40,771 nucleotides of DNA. Origin: Halanaeroarchaeum sp051744605 (GTDB taxonomy: Archaea > Halobacteriota > Halobacteria > Halobacteriales > Halobacteriaceae). The stretch is from the NCBI GenBank assembly GCA_051744605.1, contig JBNJDE010000002.1, positions 1-40,771 on the forward strand, read 5' to 3'. The notes beneath the pieces were generated by a model. The model ran no database searches. It was given only the letters and a program-made list of their open reading frames with translations, and was not told where the DNA came from. Positions 1-7,772 of this stretch are shown here, in pieces (the first letter of the stretch is position 1; each line of letters opens with the position of its first letter). The translations under genes were made by a program, and so were the position numbers.

Positions 1-1288
1 CCGCCGGCGAGTCCGGATACTCGTCGTAGTGGTCGATGAGGGTATCCGCGTGGCGTTTGGCCCGGTAGAGCTGGAGGACGGTGTCCCAGTAGCCGAGGGC
101 GTTGAAGACGGTCCGGAGTTTGAGGGCGAGGTCGAATTCGGCCGTTCCCGAGTAGAGCGCTTCGGAGAGTTTGTCCGTCGGCAGTGCGGCGAGCAGCCCC
201 ATCATCGTGTCAACGTCGAGGGCGGTCGTGAAGATGTTGTAGACGTCGAGGCCGGCGTAGCGGCCACCGAAGTGGTCCATGACGTTCTCGTTGTACGCCC
301 AGAGCGTCGCTTCGCTCACGTCACCGGTCTCGATGGCCCTGATCGCTCGTTTCCCTGCGTACTCGCCGGCGTAGGCGGCCCCGGCGATACCCCCGCCGGT
401 CGTGGGATTGACGTGTCCGGCGGCGTCGCCGACGGCCATGAACCCCGGAGCGACCGCCGAATCGTAGGGCCGTCTCGTCGGCAGGGCGGCCCCGAGTTTG
501 TCGTGGACTTCCGCACCGGCGAACTCGGGGCGGTTGCGCAGGTCACGTTTGAGGTCGTGGACGAGGTGCATCGGAGGCTCGGTCATCTGGAAGCCCAGGC
601 CGGCGTTGATGGTCGTCTCCGTCCGGGGGAAGTACCAGACGTAGCCCGCGGCGCGATCGGTCGGCTTGAACACGAGTGCGTCGGACCACTCGACCGGTTC
701 TGGTACCTCGAGGATCTCCCGGTAGGCCGAGGTGAACTGGGTGTACCTGACGTTCGTGTCGAAGCTGGTGTCGGCGAAATCGGTGACGTCCTGGAGGATC
801 GAGAGGGTGCCCGCGGCATCGATGACGATATCGCCCTCGTAGCGCACGAACTCGCCTTCGCGAATTCCCTCGACACCGACGACGCGGCCGTCCTCCTGGA
901 CGACGTCCTTGACGACGGTGTCGTAATGGAACTCGACGCCTGCCTCGTCGGCGGCCTCGATGATCCGACGACCGTACTCCCACCGGTCGACCACGGCGAG
1001 TTCCCCCGGAACGGGTATCTCCAGGACGACGTCCTCCTGTGGGATCTCGAATCGGCCGTGATCGACGTCGGTGTTCGTCATCGCCGGTTCGATCTTCGAC
1101 TTGGGGATGGCCGAGGGGAACGCGTCCGCGCTCTTGATAGCATCGCCACAGGCGATGTGCCCGGCCTCCGTCGCGTTCTTCCGTTCGAGGATGACGACGT
1201 CGTAGCCAGCGTCGGCGATGGTCGCGGCCGCGTAGTTGCCTGCGGTCCCCGCCCCCACGACGACCGCGTCGTACTCCTGTGTGGACAT
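1..1288 (-). CDS. Geranylgeranyl reductase family flavoprotein (partial, C-terminus cut)
   Basis: Flavoprotein of the geranylgeranyl reductase family, which saturates isoprenoid chains of archaeal lipids or quinones. The N-terminus reads MSTQEYDAVVVGAGTAGNYA, a Rossmann FAD-binding loop. Further in come ACGDAIK, the family signature YxWxFP (as GYVWYFPRTETTINAG), and the second FAD segment FMAVGDAAGHVNPTTGGG. About 429 codons are present; by comparison with the full paralogue at 10835-12205, only some 25 C-terminal residues are lost beyond base 1. The ATG at 1288 is preceded by GGAGGAGGT and, 27 bases upstream, by a TATA-like GATTTTTGA, so both initiation modes are possible. The family assignment is firm; the precise substrate is not. 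A long plus-strand open frame covering this gene is an antisense shadow caused by high GC. Confidence 0.93.
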   Translation of the reverse strand, partial: MSTQEYDAVVVGAGTAGNYAAATIADAGYDVVILERKNATEAGHIACGDAIKSADAFPSAIPKSKIEPAMTNTDVDHGRFEIPQEDVVLEIPVPGELAVVDRWEYGRRIIEAADEAGVEFHYDTVVKDVVQEDGRVVGVEGIREGEFVRYEGDIVIDAAGTLSILQDVTDFADTSFDTNVRYTQFTSAYREILEVPEPVEWSDALVFKPTDRAAGYVWYFPRTETTINAGLGFQMTEPPMHLVHDLKRDLRNRPEFAGAEVHDKLGAALPTRRPYDSAVAPGFMAVGDAAGHVNPTTGGGIAGAAYAGEYAGKRAIRAIETGDVSEATLWAYNENVMDHFGGRYAGLDVYNIFTTALDVDTMMGLLAALPTDKLSEALYSGTAEFDLALKLRTVFNALGYWDTVLQLYRAKRHADTLIDHYDEYPDSPA

Positions 1289-1402
1289 ACCTCCTCCAGT
1301 ACGTCCACGGTCAAAAATCCTTGTTGCAGCGGCGAGCGACGTGAAACCGTCCCAACTCGTGACGGGGGTCGCCGGACTGTGGTCGCCAGATTTGCCACAA
1401 TC

Positions 1403-1413
1403 TATATAATATA
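1403..1413 (+). promoter_or_regulatory. TATA element of the universal stress gene
   Basis: The AT-rich run TATATAATATA is centred about 25 bases before the ATG at 1433. That spacing puts the transcription start at or next to the start codon, as in a leaderless haloarchaeal message. Confidence 0.7.
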
Positions 1414-1432
1414 TCCAAAACATGTTGGATGT

Positions 1433-1867
1433 ATGGTGGAACATTCTTACGACCAGATACTGGTCCCGACAGACGGAAGCGACGCCGCCCTCCGGGCGGC
1501 CGAACACGCAGTCGATCTCGCGGAGCAGTACGAGGGGACGGTCCACGCACTCTACGTGATGGACATGGGGGATGCGGCGTTCGTCGCCACACCCTCGGAC
1601 ATCAGCGAGACTCGCGGCCGTCTCGAGAAAAAGGGCAAGCAATACACCGACGAGGTCAAAGTCCTCGCCGTCGATGCCGGCGTCGACTACGTCACCGAGG
1701 TCAGGTCGGGAATCCCCGAGGACGAGATCCGGGAGTACATCGACGACGAGAACATCGACCTGCTGGTCGTCGGCAAACGGGGCCGTTCGGACCCCGATAA
1801 GCCAATGTTTGGGAGTCTGACCCAGCGGCTCATCGGGAGTCTCGACGTCCCGGTCCACACCGTCTGA
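1433..1867 (+). CDS. Universal stress protein (UspA family)
   Basis: A single-domain universal stress protein of 144 residues. The N-terminus HSYDQILVPTDGSDAALRA is the usual first strand, with the D-G-S loop. Near the C-terminus, GKRGRSDPDKPMFGSLT fits the ATP-binding pattern G-2x-G-9x-G-S, so this is probably an ATP-binding type. Members are cytoplasmic dimers that help cells survive stress; the client is unknown here. The ATG at 1433 was chosen because the TATA element lies at the right distance. The reading frame runs open far upstream, but that part is antisense to the reductase gene. It stands alone, followed 74 bases later by a ferredoxin gene with its own promoter. Confidence 0.93.
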   Translation: MVEHSYDQILVPTDGSDAALRAAEHAVDLAEQYEGTVHALYVMDMGDAAFVATPSDISETRGRLEKKGKQYTDEVKVLAVDAGVDYVTEVRSGIPEDEIREYIDDENIDLLVVGKRGRSDPDKPMFGSLTQRLIGSLDVPVHTV

Positions 1868-1941
1868 GGCGGTCTGGCGGGGTGTATTTTCGCCGACGCC
1901 GTGGAACAAGAGTTTTAGTACCGCTCGTTCTATCCGGGGGC

Positions 1942-2268
1942 ATGACAGAGCACACGGTCGAGTTCGTGGGGACCGGCGAGACGATCGAGGTCTCCGAGAC
2001 CGAGACGATACTCACCGCCGCGATCCGGGAGGGCGTCGCCCAGGAGTACTCCTGCCGGGTGGGCATGTGTCTGGCCTGCAGTGCAGAGATACTCGACGGC
2101 GACGTCACACAGCCAGCCGCTCGGGGGCTCACCGACGAGGAGGCCGAGGACTACGCGTTGACCTGCATGGCCCGTCCGGAGAGCGACCTCGAACTCGAAC
2201 GGGGAAAGTACCCCCCGAGTATCGAAACGGACGCGACCGCCGGGAACTCGGCGGCAGCGGACGACTGA
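1942..2268 (+). CDS. 2Fe-2S ferredoxin (plant type)
   Basis: Electron carrier of 108 residues. The four cluster ligands are visible as C38, C43, C46 and C75 (YSCRVGMCLACSAEI and LTCMA), the Cx4Cx2C...C pattern of plant-type 2Fe-2S ferredoxins. It is shorter than the main halobacterial ferredoxin, which carries an N-terminal insertion, so this is likely an accessory ferredoxin. The tail is acidic. The ATG at 1942 follows a TATA-like TTTTAGTA at 1913-1920, consistent with a leaderless transcript. The partners are not shown by sequence; the geranylgeranyl reductase to its left is one plausible acceptor because archaeal members of that family can be ferredoxin-dependent. Confidence 0.93.
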   Translation: MTEHTVEFVGTGETIEVSETETILTAAIREGVAQEYSCRVGMCLACSAEILDGDVTQPAARGLTDEEAEDYALTCMARPESDLELERGKYPPSIETDATAGNSAAADD

Positions 2269-2325
2269 GGCGGATTGGTTTTCGATTGCAGAATGGCGTG
2301 ATACGGCGGTCGGGCCGAACGTCGA

Positions 2326-3006
2326 TCAGTAGATGAGCGCGTCGTCGTTCTCGACCATGTAGAGCGTCCGGGCGGCGATATTCACCGCGTGATCCCCAAC
2401 GCGCTCCAGGTCGCGGACCGTGAGCAGAAGCCGTGAGACGTCGCCCATCAACCGTTCGATCTCTTCTTCGCTGGTGTCACCCGCTATCTCGTGTTCGATG
2501 AGGTCCCGGACGACCGACTCGGAGGCGACCCGACACTGCTCGTCGAGGTCGTCGTCGCGCTCGGCGAGATCGAAGCACTGCTCGGGGTCCTTCTGGTCGT
2601 AGGCGATCATCGCGTCCTCGACCATCTCGAGGACCACGGTGCCGATGGACTGGATGTCGACCTCCGGGAACATGTCCCGTTCCGCGTCGAGGGTGTAGTC
2701 GGCCAGGTTCACGGCGAGGTCGCCGATGCGTTCGAGGTCGGTGATGATCTTGAACGTCGCGGCGATGAACCGAAGGTCACTGGCGACCGGTTGCTGGAGT
2801 GCCAGCAGATTGACGCAGTCGCTCTCCAGTTCGAGGTAGAGTTCGTTGATCTCGTCGTCCCCCTCGATGACCGTCGTCGCCTGTTCGCGGTCCTTTTGCT
2901 CCATGGCGTTGAGGGCCATCCTGAGGCGGTCGATGACGACCTCGCTCATGTAGAGGACGTCGTTGTGCAGTTCGTTCAGCTGGTCCTGATAGCTCTTCCG
3001 TGCCAT
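2326..3006 (-). CDS. phoU: Phosphate uptake regulator PhoU
   Basis: Classical PhoU of 226 residues with two three-helix bundle repeats. The typical motif ERIGDLAVNLA occurs in the first repeat and ERVGDHAVNIA in the second. PhoU proteins bind metal clusters and damp Pst transport and phosphate signalling when phosphate is ample. It is the last gene of the pst operon; the ATG follows the pstB stop by two bases, so the two are surely co-transcribed. It starts MARKSYQDQLNEL. Unlike the divergent gene at 7773, it has no DNA-binding domain, so it probably acts at the membrane on PstB. Confidence 0.96.
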   Translation of the reverse strand: MARKSYQDQLNELHNDVLYMSEVVIDRLRMALNAMEQKDREQATTVIEGDDEINELYLELESDCVNLLALQQPVASDLRFIAATFKIITDLERIGDLAVNLADYTLDAERDMFPEVDIQSIGTVVLEMVEDAMIAYDQKDPEQCFDLAERDDDLDEQCRVASESVVRDLIEHEIAGDTSEEEIERLMGDVSRLLLTVRDLERVGDHAVNIAARTLYMVENDDALIY

Positions 3007-3008
3007 TG

Positions 3009-3854
3009 TTATCCGAATTTCCCGGTGATGTAGTCTTCGACGCGTTGGCTCTCGGGGTTCTCGAAGATTTTGTCGGTGTCGTCGAACTCGACGAGTTCCC
3101 CGCCCGTGAGGAAGACCGCCGTTTTGTCGCTGATACGGGCGGCCTGTTGCATGTTGTGCGTGACGATGACGACCGTGTAATCCTCGGCGAGTTCCTCGAT
3201 GAGGTCCTCGATCTGACTCGTCGCGACCGGATCGAGTGCCGAGGCCGGTTCGTCCATCAGGATGACCTCGGGATCGACGGCGATGGCGCGAGCGATACAG
3301 AGCCGCTGTTGTTGGCCGCCAGAGAGGTCGAGCCCGCTCTCGTCCAGTTGGTCTTCGACCTCTTCCCAGAGGGCAGACCGACGGAGGGCGGTCTCGACCA
3401 TCTCGTCGTAATCGCCCTCTTTGCCCTGGATCTCGAGCCCGTAGGCGACGTTATCGTAGATGCTCTTCGGGAACGGGTTCGGTTTCTGGAAGACCATGCC
3501 GACCTGTCGTCGGAGCGCGACCGGGTCGACGTCGTCGTCGTAGACGTTCTTGCCGTGGAGGAACAACTCTCCCTCGACCCGTGCGGCATCGATCAGGTCG
3601 TTCATCCGGTTGATGCTCCGCAGGAACGTCGACTTCCCACAGCCCGACGGGCCGATGATGGCGGTGACCTTCTGTTCGGGAATCTCCAGATCGACGCTCT
3701 GTAGGGCCTGTTCGTCGCCGTAGTAGACGTCGAGGTTCCTGGACTCGATGACCGTCCGGTCGGGCCGGTCGGAACTGCGAGTCCCGCTCGTGACGGTGGG
3801 TGACTGCACCGAGGTGTTCGACGTGGGGTCCGGGGACCCGTCCTGTTCGCTCAT
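3009..3854 (-). CDS. pstB: Phosphate ABC transporter ATP-binding protein PstB
   Basis: ATPase subunit of the high-affinity phosphate importer, 281 residues. The Walker A motif GPSGCGKST is at residues 68-76, the ABC signature LSGGQQQR at 187-194, and Walker B VILMDEPAS follows at about 207. The sequence FQKPNPFPKSIYDNVAYG around the Q-loop is characteristic of PstB rather than other ABC ATPases. About 35 residues of polar, Ser/Thr-rich N-terminal extension precede the domain. It lies 18 bases after pstA in the pst operon and works at the inner face of the membrane with the PstC-PstA channel. Confidence 0.97.
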   Translation of the reverse strand: MSEQDGSPDPTSNTSVQSPTVTSGTRSSDRPDRTVIESRNLDVYYGDEQALQSVDLEIPEQKVTAIIGPSGCGKSTFLRSINRMNDLIDAARVEGELFLHGKNVYDDDVDPVALRRQVGMVFQKPNPFPKSIYDNVAYGLEIQGKEGDYDEMVETALRRSALWEEVEDQLDESGLDLSGGQQQRLCIARAIAVDPEVILMDEPASALDPVATSQIEDLIEELAEDYTVVIVTHNMQQAARISDKTAVFLTGGELVEFDDTDKIFENPESQRVEDYITGKFG

Positions 3855-3872
3855 TGTTTGTTATCGTTGGTT

Positions 3873-5495
3873 TCAGTGTTCGCTTTCATAGCGGTTCCGC
3901 ATGACGATGGCGATGGCGTTCATCGTCAACATCAGTGCGAGGAGTACCACGGCCGTGGCCGCGACGACCCCGGTTCTGAACTCGGGTCTGGCGTTCGAGG
4001 CGGAGGCGAAGATCTGGAGTGGCAGCGCGGTCGCCCCGTCCAGCAGCCCCGTCGGCGCCGAGTAGGAGGTCGTCGCGACGGCGATGATGACCAGCGGCGC
4101 CGTCTCTCCGATGGCGCGCCCCAGCGCGAGGATGGTCCCCGTGAGGATGCCCGGAATCGCCTCCGGGACGACGACCTCTCGGAGCGTCTGCCACCGACTC
4201 GCCCCCATCCCGTACGACGCCTGTCGCAGTGATCCCGGGACAGAACGGATGGCCTCCTGGGCGGAGACCACGACGATCGGGAGGATCAACAGTCCGAGGG
4301 TCGCGGCCGCGGAGATGACCAGGCCCGGGCCGAGCCCGAGCGCGTTGCGGAACAGGGCCAACCCGAGGAGGCCGTAGACCACCGATGGAACGCCGGCCAG
4401 ATTCGAGATGTTGACCTCCAGGATGGTGGTGAGCCACCCGCCGAGACCCGAGGACGGGGCGTACTCCTCCAGGTAGATCGCGGCACCCGTCCCGACCGGG
4501 AACGCCATGAGGCCCATGAACCCGACGATGATGATCGACCCGACGATCTGTGGGTAGACGCCGGCGTTGGCAGCGTTCAGGCCGTCCCAGGAGTGCGTCA
4601 GAAGGGTCGGGGTCAGGTAGCCCTCGAGCCCCTGGATGGCGAATTCGCGTTCGAGGGAGGCGCCGGCCAGGATACCGCCGAGGACGACGAACGGGCCGGC
4701 GATCCCGACCTGCCCTTCCTGCTTGACGAACACCTGGTCGATCGCGACGTACCCGATCGGGACGCCGACCAGAGAGAAGAGCACGATCCAGAACGACGGA
4801 GGTGTATCGAGGACGATGCCGCCGACGGCGACGAGGAGTGCACCGCCCAGGACGACTGCGGCACCGAGGAGACCCTCCCGGCGCGACCAGCGCCGGTCGA
4901 GGGCGATGCCCACGACCGTCGCGACCGGTGCCGTGACGACGATGACGTACGCGATCCACGTCGCAAGAATTCCCGCGAGTGGACGGATCACGCCGTAACT
5001 CAGTGCCGCGATAACCAGGCCCACGAGGATGGAGACGGGTATCGCGGGGCCGAGGTACGTCGACCGCTCGACGCGTCGACCGGCCGCCCACACTGCGACG
5101 GGTGGCACGGTGGCGAACACCGTGTAGATGAGCACGTCGTAGGGGCTCAGGGCGTCGATGACCACGAAGGCCGCGAGTGCGAGCACCAGCCCACCGACGG
5201 CCGCGGCGAACGCCCGACCGTTCGCGTCCCTGGCCGCCGGCCGTTCGCGGATGTAGAGGGTGTACGCAGCGGTCGGGGTGAGCAGCGTTCCGAGGTAGAT
5301 GAGATACCACTGCGGGGACGCGGCGAATGGGCCGATGGCGTCGATGGATATCTGCACGAAGAGGACGAGCAACGAGAGGATCCCGACGAGCGTCGCGCCG
5401 ACGAGTCCCACCTCGAACAGTCGCCCTTTGAGCCGTGCCAGTCGGAGGGCCGCGTCGCCCGTGAAGTCCTTCGGTTGGTCGGTATTGGCTGCCAT
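3873..5495 (-). CDS. pstA: Phosphate ABC transporter permease PstA (with extra membrane segments)
   Basis: Permease subunit of the phosphate importer. The C-terminal half holds the normal PstA core, including the ATPase-contact (EAA) loop SVPGSLRQASYGMGASRWQT. At 540 residues it is much longer than a typical PstA of about 300. The extra length is not a simple N-terminal extension: the first membrane helix (near residues 28-50) looks standard, then roughly eight additional hydrophobic segments follow before the usual second helix (QIVGSIIIVGFMGLMAFPVG). The start is taken as the ATG at 5495, whose A is shared with the TGA of pstC (TGATG). An in-frame GTG one codon upstream is possible. The role of the inserted segments is unknown. 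Confidence 0.93.
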   Translation of the reverse strand: MAANTDQPKDFTGDAALRLARLKGRLFEVGLVGATLVGILSLLVLFVQISIDAIGPFAASPQWYLIYLGTLLTPTAAYTLYIRERPAARDANGRAFAAAVGGLVLALAAFVVIDALSPYDVLIYTVFATVPPVAVWAAGRRVERSTYLGPAIPVSILVGLVIAALSYGVIRPLAGILATWIAYVIVVTAPVATVVGIALDRRWSRREGLLGAAVVLGGALLVAVGGIVLDTPPSFWIVLFSLVGVPIGYVAIDQVFVKQEGQVGIAGPFVVLGGILAGASLEREFAIQGLEGYLTPTLLTHSWDGLNAANAGVYPQIVGSIIIVGFMGLMAFPVGTGAAIYLEEYAPSSGLGGWLTTILEVNISNLAGVPSVVYGLLGLALFRNALGLGPGLVISAAATLGLLILPIVVVSAQEAIRSVPGSLRQASYGMGASRWQTLREVVVPEAIPGILTGTILALGRAIGETAPLVIIAVATTSYSAPTGLLDGATALPLQIFASASNARPEFRTGVVAATAVVLLALMLTMNAIAIVMRNRYESEH

Positions 5496-6496
5496 CACTC
5501 GTAGGCCTCCCTGAAGTGCTGGCGGACGACCTCTGCGAGGACGTTCATGAAGAGTGTGATCGCGAATAGCGTCATGCCGAGGGCGAACATCGCCTCGTAG
5601 GTGACCCCGCCCAGCGAGTCGGCCTGGGCGATCTGGACCATCGCGGCGGTGATGGTCTGGCCGGACTCGGCGAGGTTACGGAGGACGTTCGGGAAGTACG
5701 GCATCTTCGGGCTCATCCCCATCGCCATGGTCACGGCCATCGTCTCCCCGATGGCCCGCGATATCGCGAGGACGTACGAGGAGACGATACCGGAGGTCGC
5801 GGCGGGGACGACGACCTTCGTCGAGACGTCGAACTTCGTCGAGCCGAGTCCGTAGCCGGCCTGCCGGAGACTGTCCGGTACGGCGTTCAGGGCGTCTTCG
5901 CTGATCGAGGAGACCATCGGGATGATCATGATGCCGACGACGATGCTCGCGGACAGGACGTTGAACGTCCGGAGTTCGGGCATGTAGAACGTGAACTCGG
6001 GAAGGAAGCCGATGCCGGGTGGAATGATGGGAACCGTGATCGGGAGGATCCCCCGGATGGCCGGGGTGATGTAGACGAGGGCCATGTACCCGTAGATGAC
6101 GGTCGGAACCCCGGCGAGGATCTCGAGGGCGGGTTTGAGGTACGACCGCGCGCGATCACTCGCGTATTCGCTGAGATAGATGGCGGCGGCGAGCCCGACC
6201 GGCAAGGCGATGAGCGCGGAGAAGACGGTCACGAGGAGCGTTCCACTGACGAGTGGGAGGACCCCGTAGGAGCTCTCGATGATCGGGCTCCAGTTCGTGC
6301 CGGTGAAGAAGGCGATCGGCGATACTTCGAGGAAGAACGTGATGGCGCGACCCGACAGCGACAGGACGATGCCGACGGTCACCAGGATCGTGAGGAGCGC
6401 GCTCGCGGCGAATAGCCGCCGATAGAGCCGCTCTTTGCGTATCACAAACGCCTCGCGCGAGAGCGATATCTCGTCCGTCTGTGGGGTCCCACTCAT
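5495..6496 (-). CDS. pstC: Phosphate ABC transporter permease PstC
   Basis: The second permease of the Pst importer, 333 residues, of normal length. It has six predicted membrane helices, the first at about residues 28-50. The cytoplasmic ATPase-contact loop is visible in NAVPDSLRQAGYGLGSTKFD, and the stretch ISRAIGETMAVTMAMG is typical of phosphate permeases. The gene overlaps pstA by one base and follows pstS by 54 bases. It pairs with PstA to form the channel energised by PstB. Confidence 0.96.
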   Translation of the reverse strand: MSGTPQTDEISLSREAFVIRKERLYRRLFAASALLTILVTVGIVLSLSGRAITFFLEVSPIAFFTGTNWSPIIESSYGVLPLVSGTLLVTVFSALIALPVGLAAAIYLSEYASDRARSYLKPALEILAGVPTVIYGYMALVYITPAIRGILPITVPIIPPGIGFLPEFTFYMPELRTFNVLSASIVVGIMIIPMVSSISEDALNAVPDSLRQAGYGLGSTKFDVSTKVVVPAATSGIVSSYVLAISRAIGETMAVTMAMGMSPKMPYFPNVLRNLAESGQTITAAMVQIAQADSLGGVTYEAMFALGMTLFAITLFMNVLAEVVRQHFREAYE

Positions 6497-6550
6497 CTGT
6501 TATGTGGTGAAAGCGAGTTCATACCAATATAGACAGCGAAATCCGACCGG

Positions 6551-7525
6551 TCAGTCCACGTACTCGTCAAGCGCCGCGAGGTTCTCGTCGACCATCTCCT
6601 GAGAGCTCGGCACGTAGCCGATTTCCTCCGCGACGAAGTCCTCGGCTGCGGAATTGATGTAGAACCTGACGAACGCCTCGAGATGTTCTTTCTCCTGGAG
6701 TTTCTCGCTGTTCGCGTAGAAGTACAGGGGCCGGGCGAGTGGGTAGTTGCCGCTCTGGGCACCCTCGAGGCTGGGCTCGACTGGGTCGGAACCGTCTTCG
6801 ATCAACGAGAGCGCCTTGACATCGTCCGGGTTGTTAGTGTAGTACGCGAAGGGGAGATAGCCCAGCGCGTAGTCGTTCCCCTCCACACCTGCGGCGATCT
6901 GGTCGTCCTCTTCGGTCCCCTCGAAGTCCGACCGGATCTTGCCCGCTTCGCCGGTCACGGCTTCCGTGAAGTAATCGAACGTCCCGGAGGTCGTCGCTGG
7001 CCCGTAGAGGTCGAATGGCTCGTCGGGCCAGTCGTCGTTGACGTCCGACCACAGTTCCGGTTTGGTGTCCGGGGACCAGATCTCGCCCAGTTCCTCGAGG
7101 CTGATGGAATCTATCCAGTCGTTATCGTTGTTGACGACGATGGTGAGGGCGTCCTGAGCGACGAAGAACTCGACGGGGTCGAACCCGTTGTCCTTGCACG
7201 ATTGAATCTCCGATTCGGTGATGGAGCGACTCGCGTTGTTGATGTCGCTGTCACCGGGGATGAAGACGTTCTCGAATCCGCCGCTACTGCCATCGCGGGT
7301 GATGTCGAAGCTGACCTGCTCGTTCTGTTCGGCGAACCGCCGGGACATCTCCTGTGCGACCGGGTAGACCGTACTACTCCCCGAGATACGGATGTCTCCC
7401 GAGAGGCCGTCGTCCGAACCAGGCTCCTCGCTGGAGGTACACCCCGCCAGTGCGACCGCCCCCGCGAGACCCGTGGTTGTTACGAACTGTCGTCGGGACA
7501 TGCGCCGAGTACCGGTTCCTGACAT
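6551..7525 (-). CDS. pstS: Phosphate-binding lipoprotein PstS
   Basis: Extracellular phosphate receptor, 324 residues, first gene of the pst operon. The N-terminus carries a twin-arginine signal (RRQFV, residues 11-15), a short hydrophobic core and the lipobox LAGC with C29. The mature protein should therefore be exported folded by Tat and anchored through lipid. The mature domain has the phosphate-binding pattern ISGSSTVYPVAQEMSRRF and RDGSSGGFENV, with serines and glycines expected to hold phosphate. The ATG at 7525 sits about 27 bases after a TATA-like TATTTATT, suggesting a leaderless transcript. A perfect palindrome just upstream probably controls it. Confidence 0.96.
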   Translation of the reverse strand: MSGTGTRRMSRRQFVTTTGLAGAVALAGCTSSEEPGSDDGLSGDIRISGSSTVYPVAQEMSRRFAEQNEQVSFDITRDGSSGGFENVFIPGDSDINNASRSITESEIQSCKDNGFDPVEFFVAQDALTIVVNNDNDWIDSISLEELGEIWSPDTKPELWSDVNDDWPDEPFDLYGPATTSGTFDYFTEAVTGEAGKIRSDFEGTEEDDQIAAGVEGNDYALGYLPFAYYTNNPDDVKALSLIEDGSDPVEPSLEGAQSGNYPLARPLYFYANSEKLQEKEHLEAFVRFYINSAAEDFVAEEIGYVPSSQEMVDENLAALDEYVD

Positions 7526-7548
7526 CGACTGAATCGAGTACTGGTTCG

Positions 7549-7556
7549 AATAAATA
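7549..7556 (-). promoter_or_regulatory. TATA element of pstS
   Basis: TATTTATT on the minus strand, centred 27 bases upstream of the pstS ATG. The palindrome at 7565-7584 lies directly upstream of it, over the expected BRE and activator positions. Confidence 0.65.
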
Positions 7557-7564
7557 CCCTGCTA

Positions 7565-7584
7565 TGATATCTATATAGATATCA
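7565..7584. promoter_or_regulatory. 20-bp perfect palindrome, candidate phosphate-response operator
   Basis: The sequence TGATATCTATATAGATATCA is a perfect 20-bp inverted repeat. It lies 40-59 bases upstream of the pstS start codon and just behind its TATA element. Twelve bases of its right half (TATATAGATATC) recur at 7725-7736 before the divergent regulator gene. Such symmetry suggests binding by a dimer. Phosphate-dependent promoter elements are known for haloarchaeal pst genes, but I cannot confirm that this matches them. Confidence 0.65.
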
Positions 7585-7724
7585 ATAGTGGCCGTCAAGG
7601 ACCAATCTCGGCGTCGAAATTGCCAACATATGATGGGTTGCGGTCACTGCGGGGTGGCCGCCAACAATCTCCTCGGGGTGTACCTGTACGTTTCGGTGAG
7701 GTATCTGGAAAATAGTGATTGAGA

Positions 7725-7736
7725 TATATAGATATC
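7725..7736 (+). promoter_or_regulatory. Half-site copy of the pst palindrome
   Basis: TATATAGATATC repeats the right half of the palindrome at 7565-7584. It lies 37-48 bases upstream of the ATG at 7773 and just before the likely TATA element CTATATT at 7744-7750. This suggests that both divergent promoters respond to the same regulator. Confidence 0.5.
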
Positions 7737-7772
7737 GGATAAACTATATTCATTCGGTGCCTTCCCCCAGAT

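Noticed and set aside
29..1432. Long plus-strand open frame leading into the universal stress gene
   Set aside because: It is antisense to the geranylgeranyl reductase, whose motifs are clear on the minus strand; it has no known domain, and the TATA element places the true start at 1433.
5495..5498. GTG one codon upstream as the pstA start
   Set aside because: The ATG at 5495 overlaps the pstC stop as TGATG, the usual coupling; the GTG cannot be excluded but adds only one residue.
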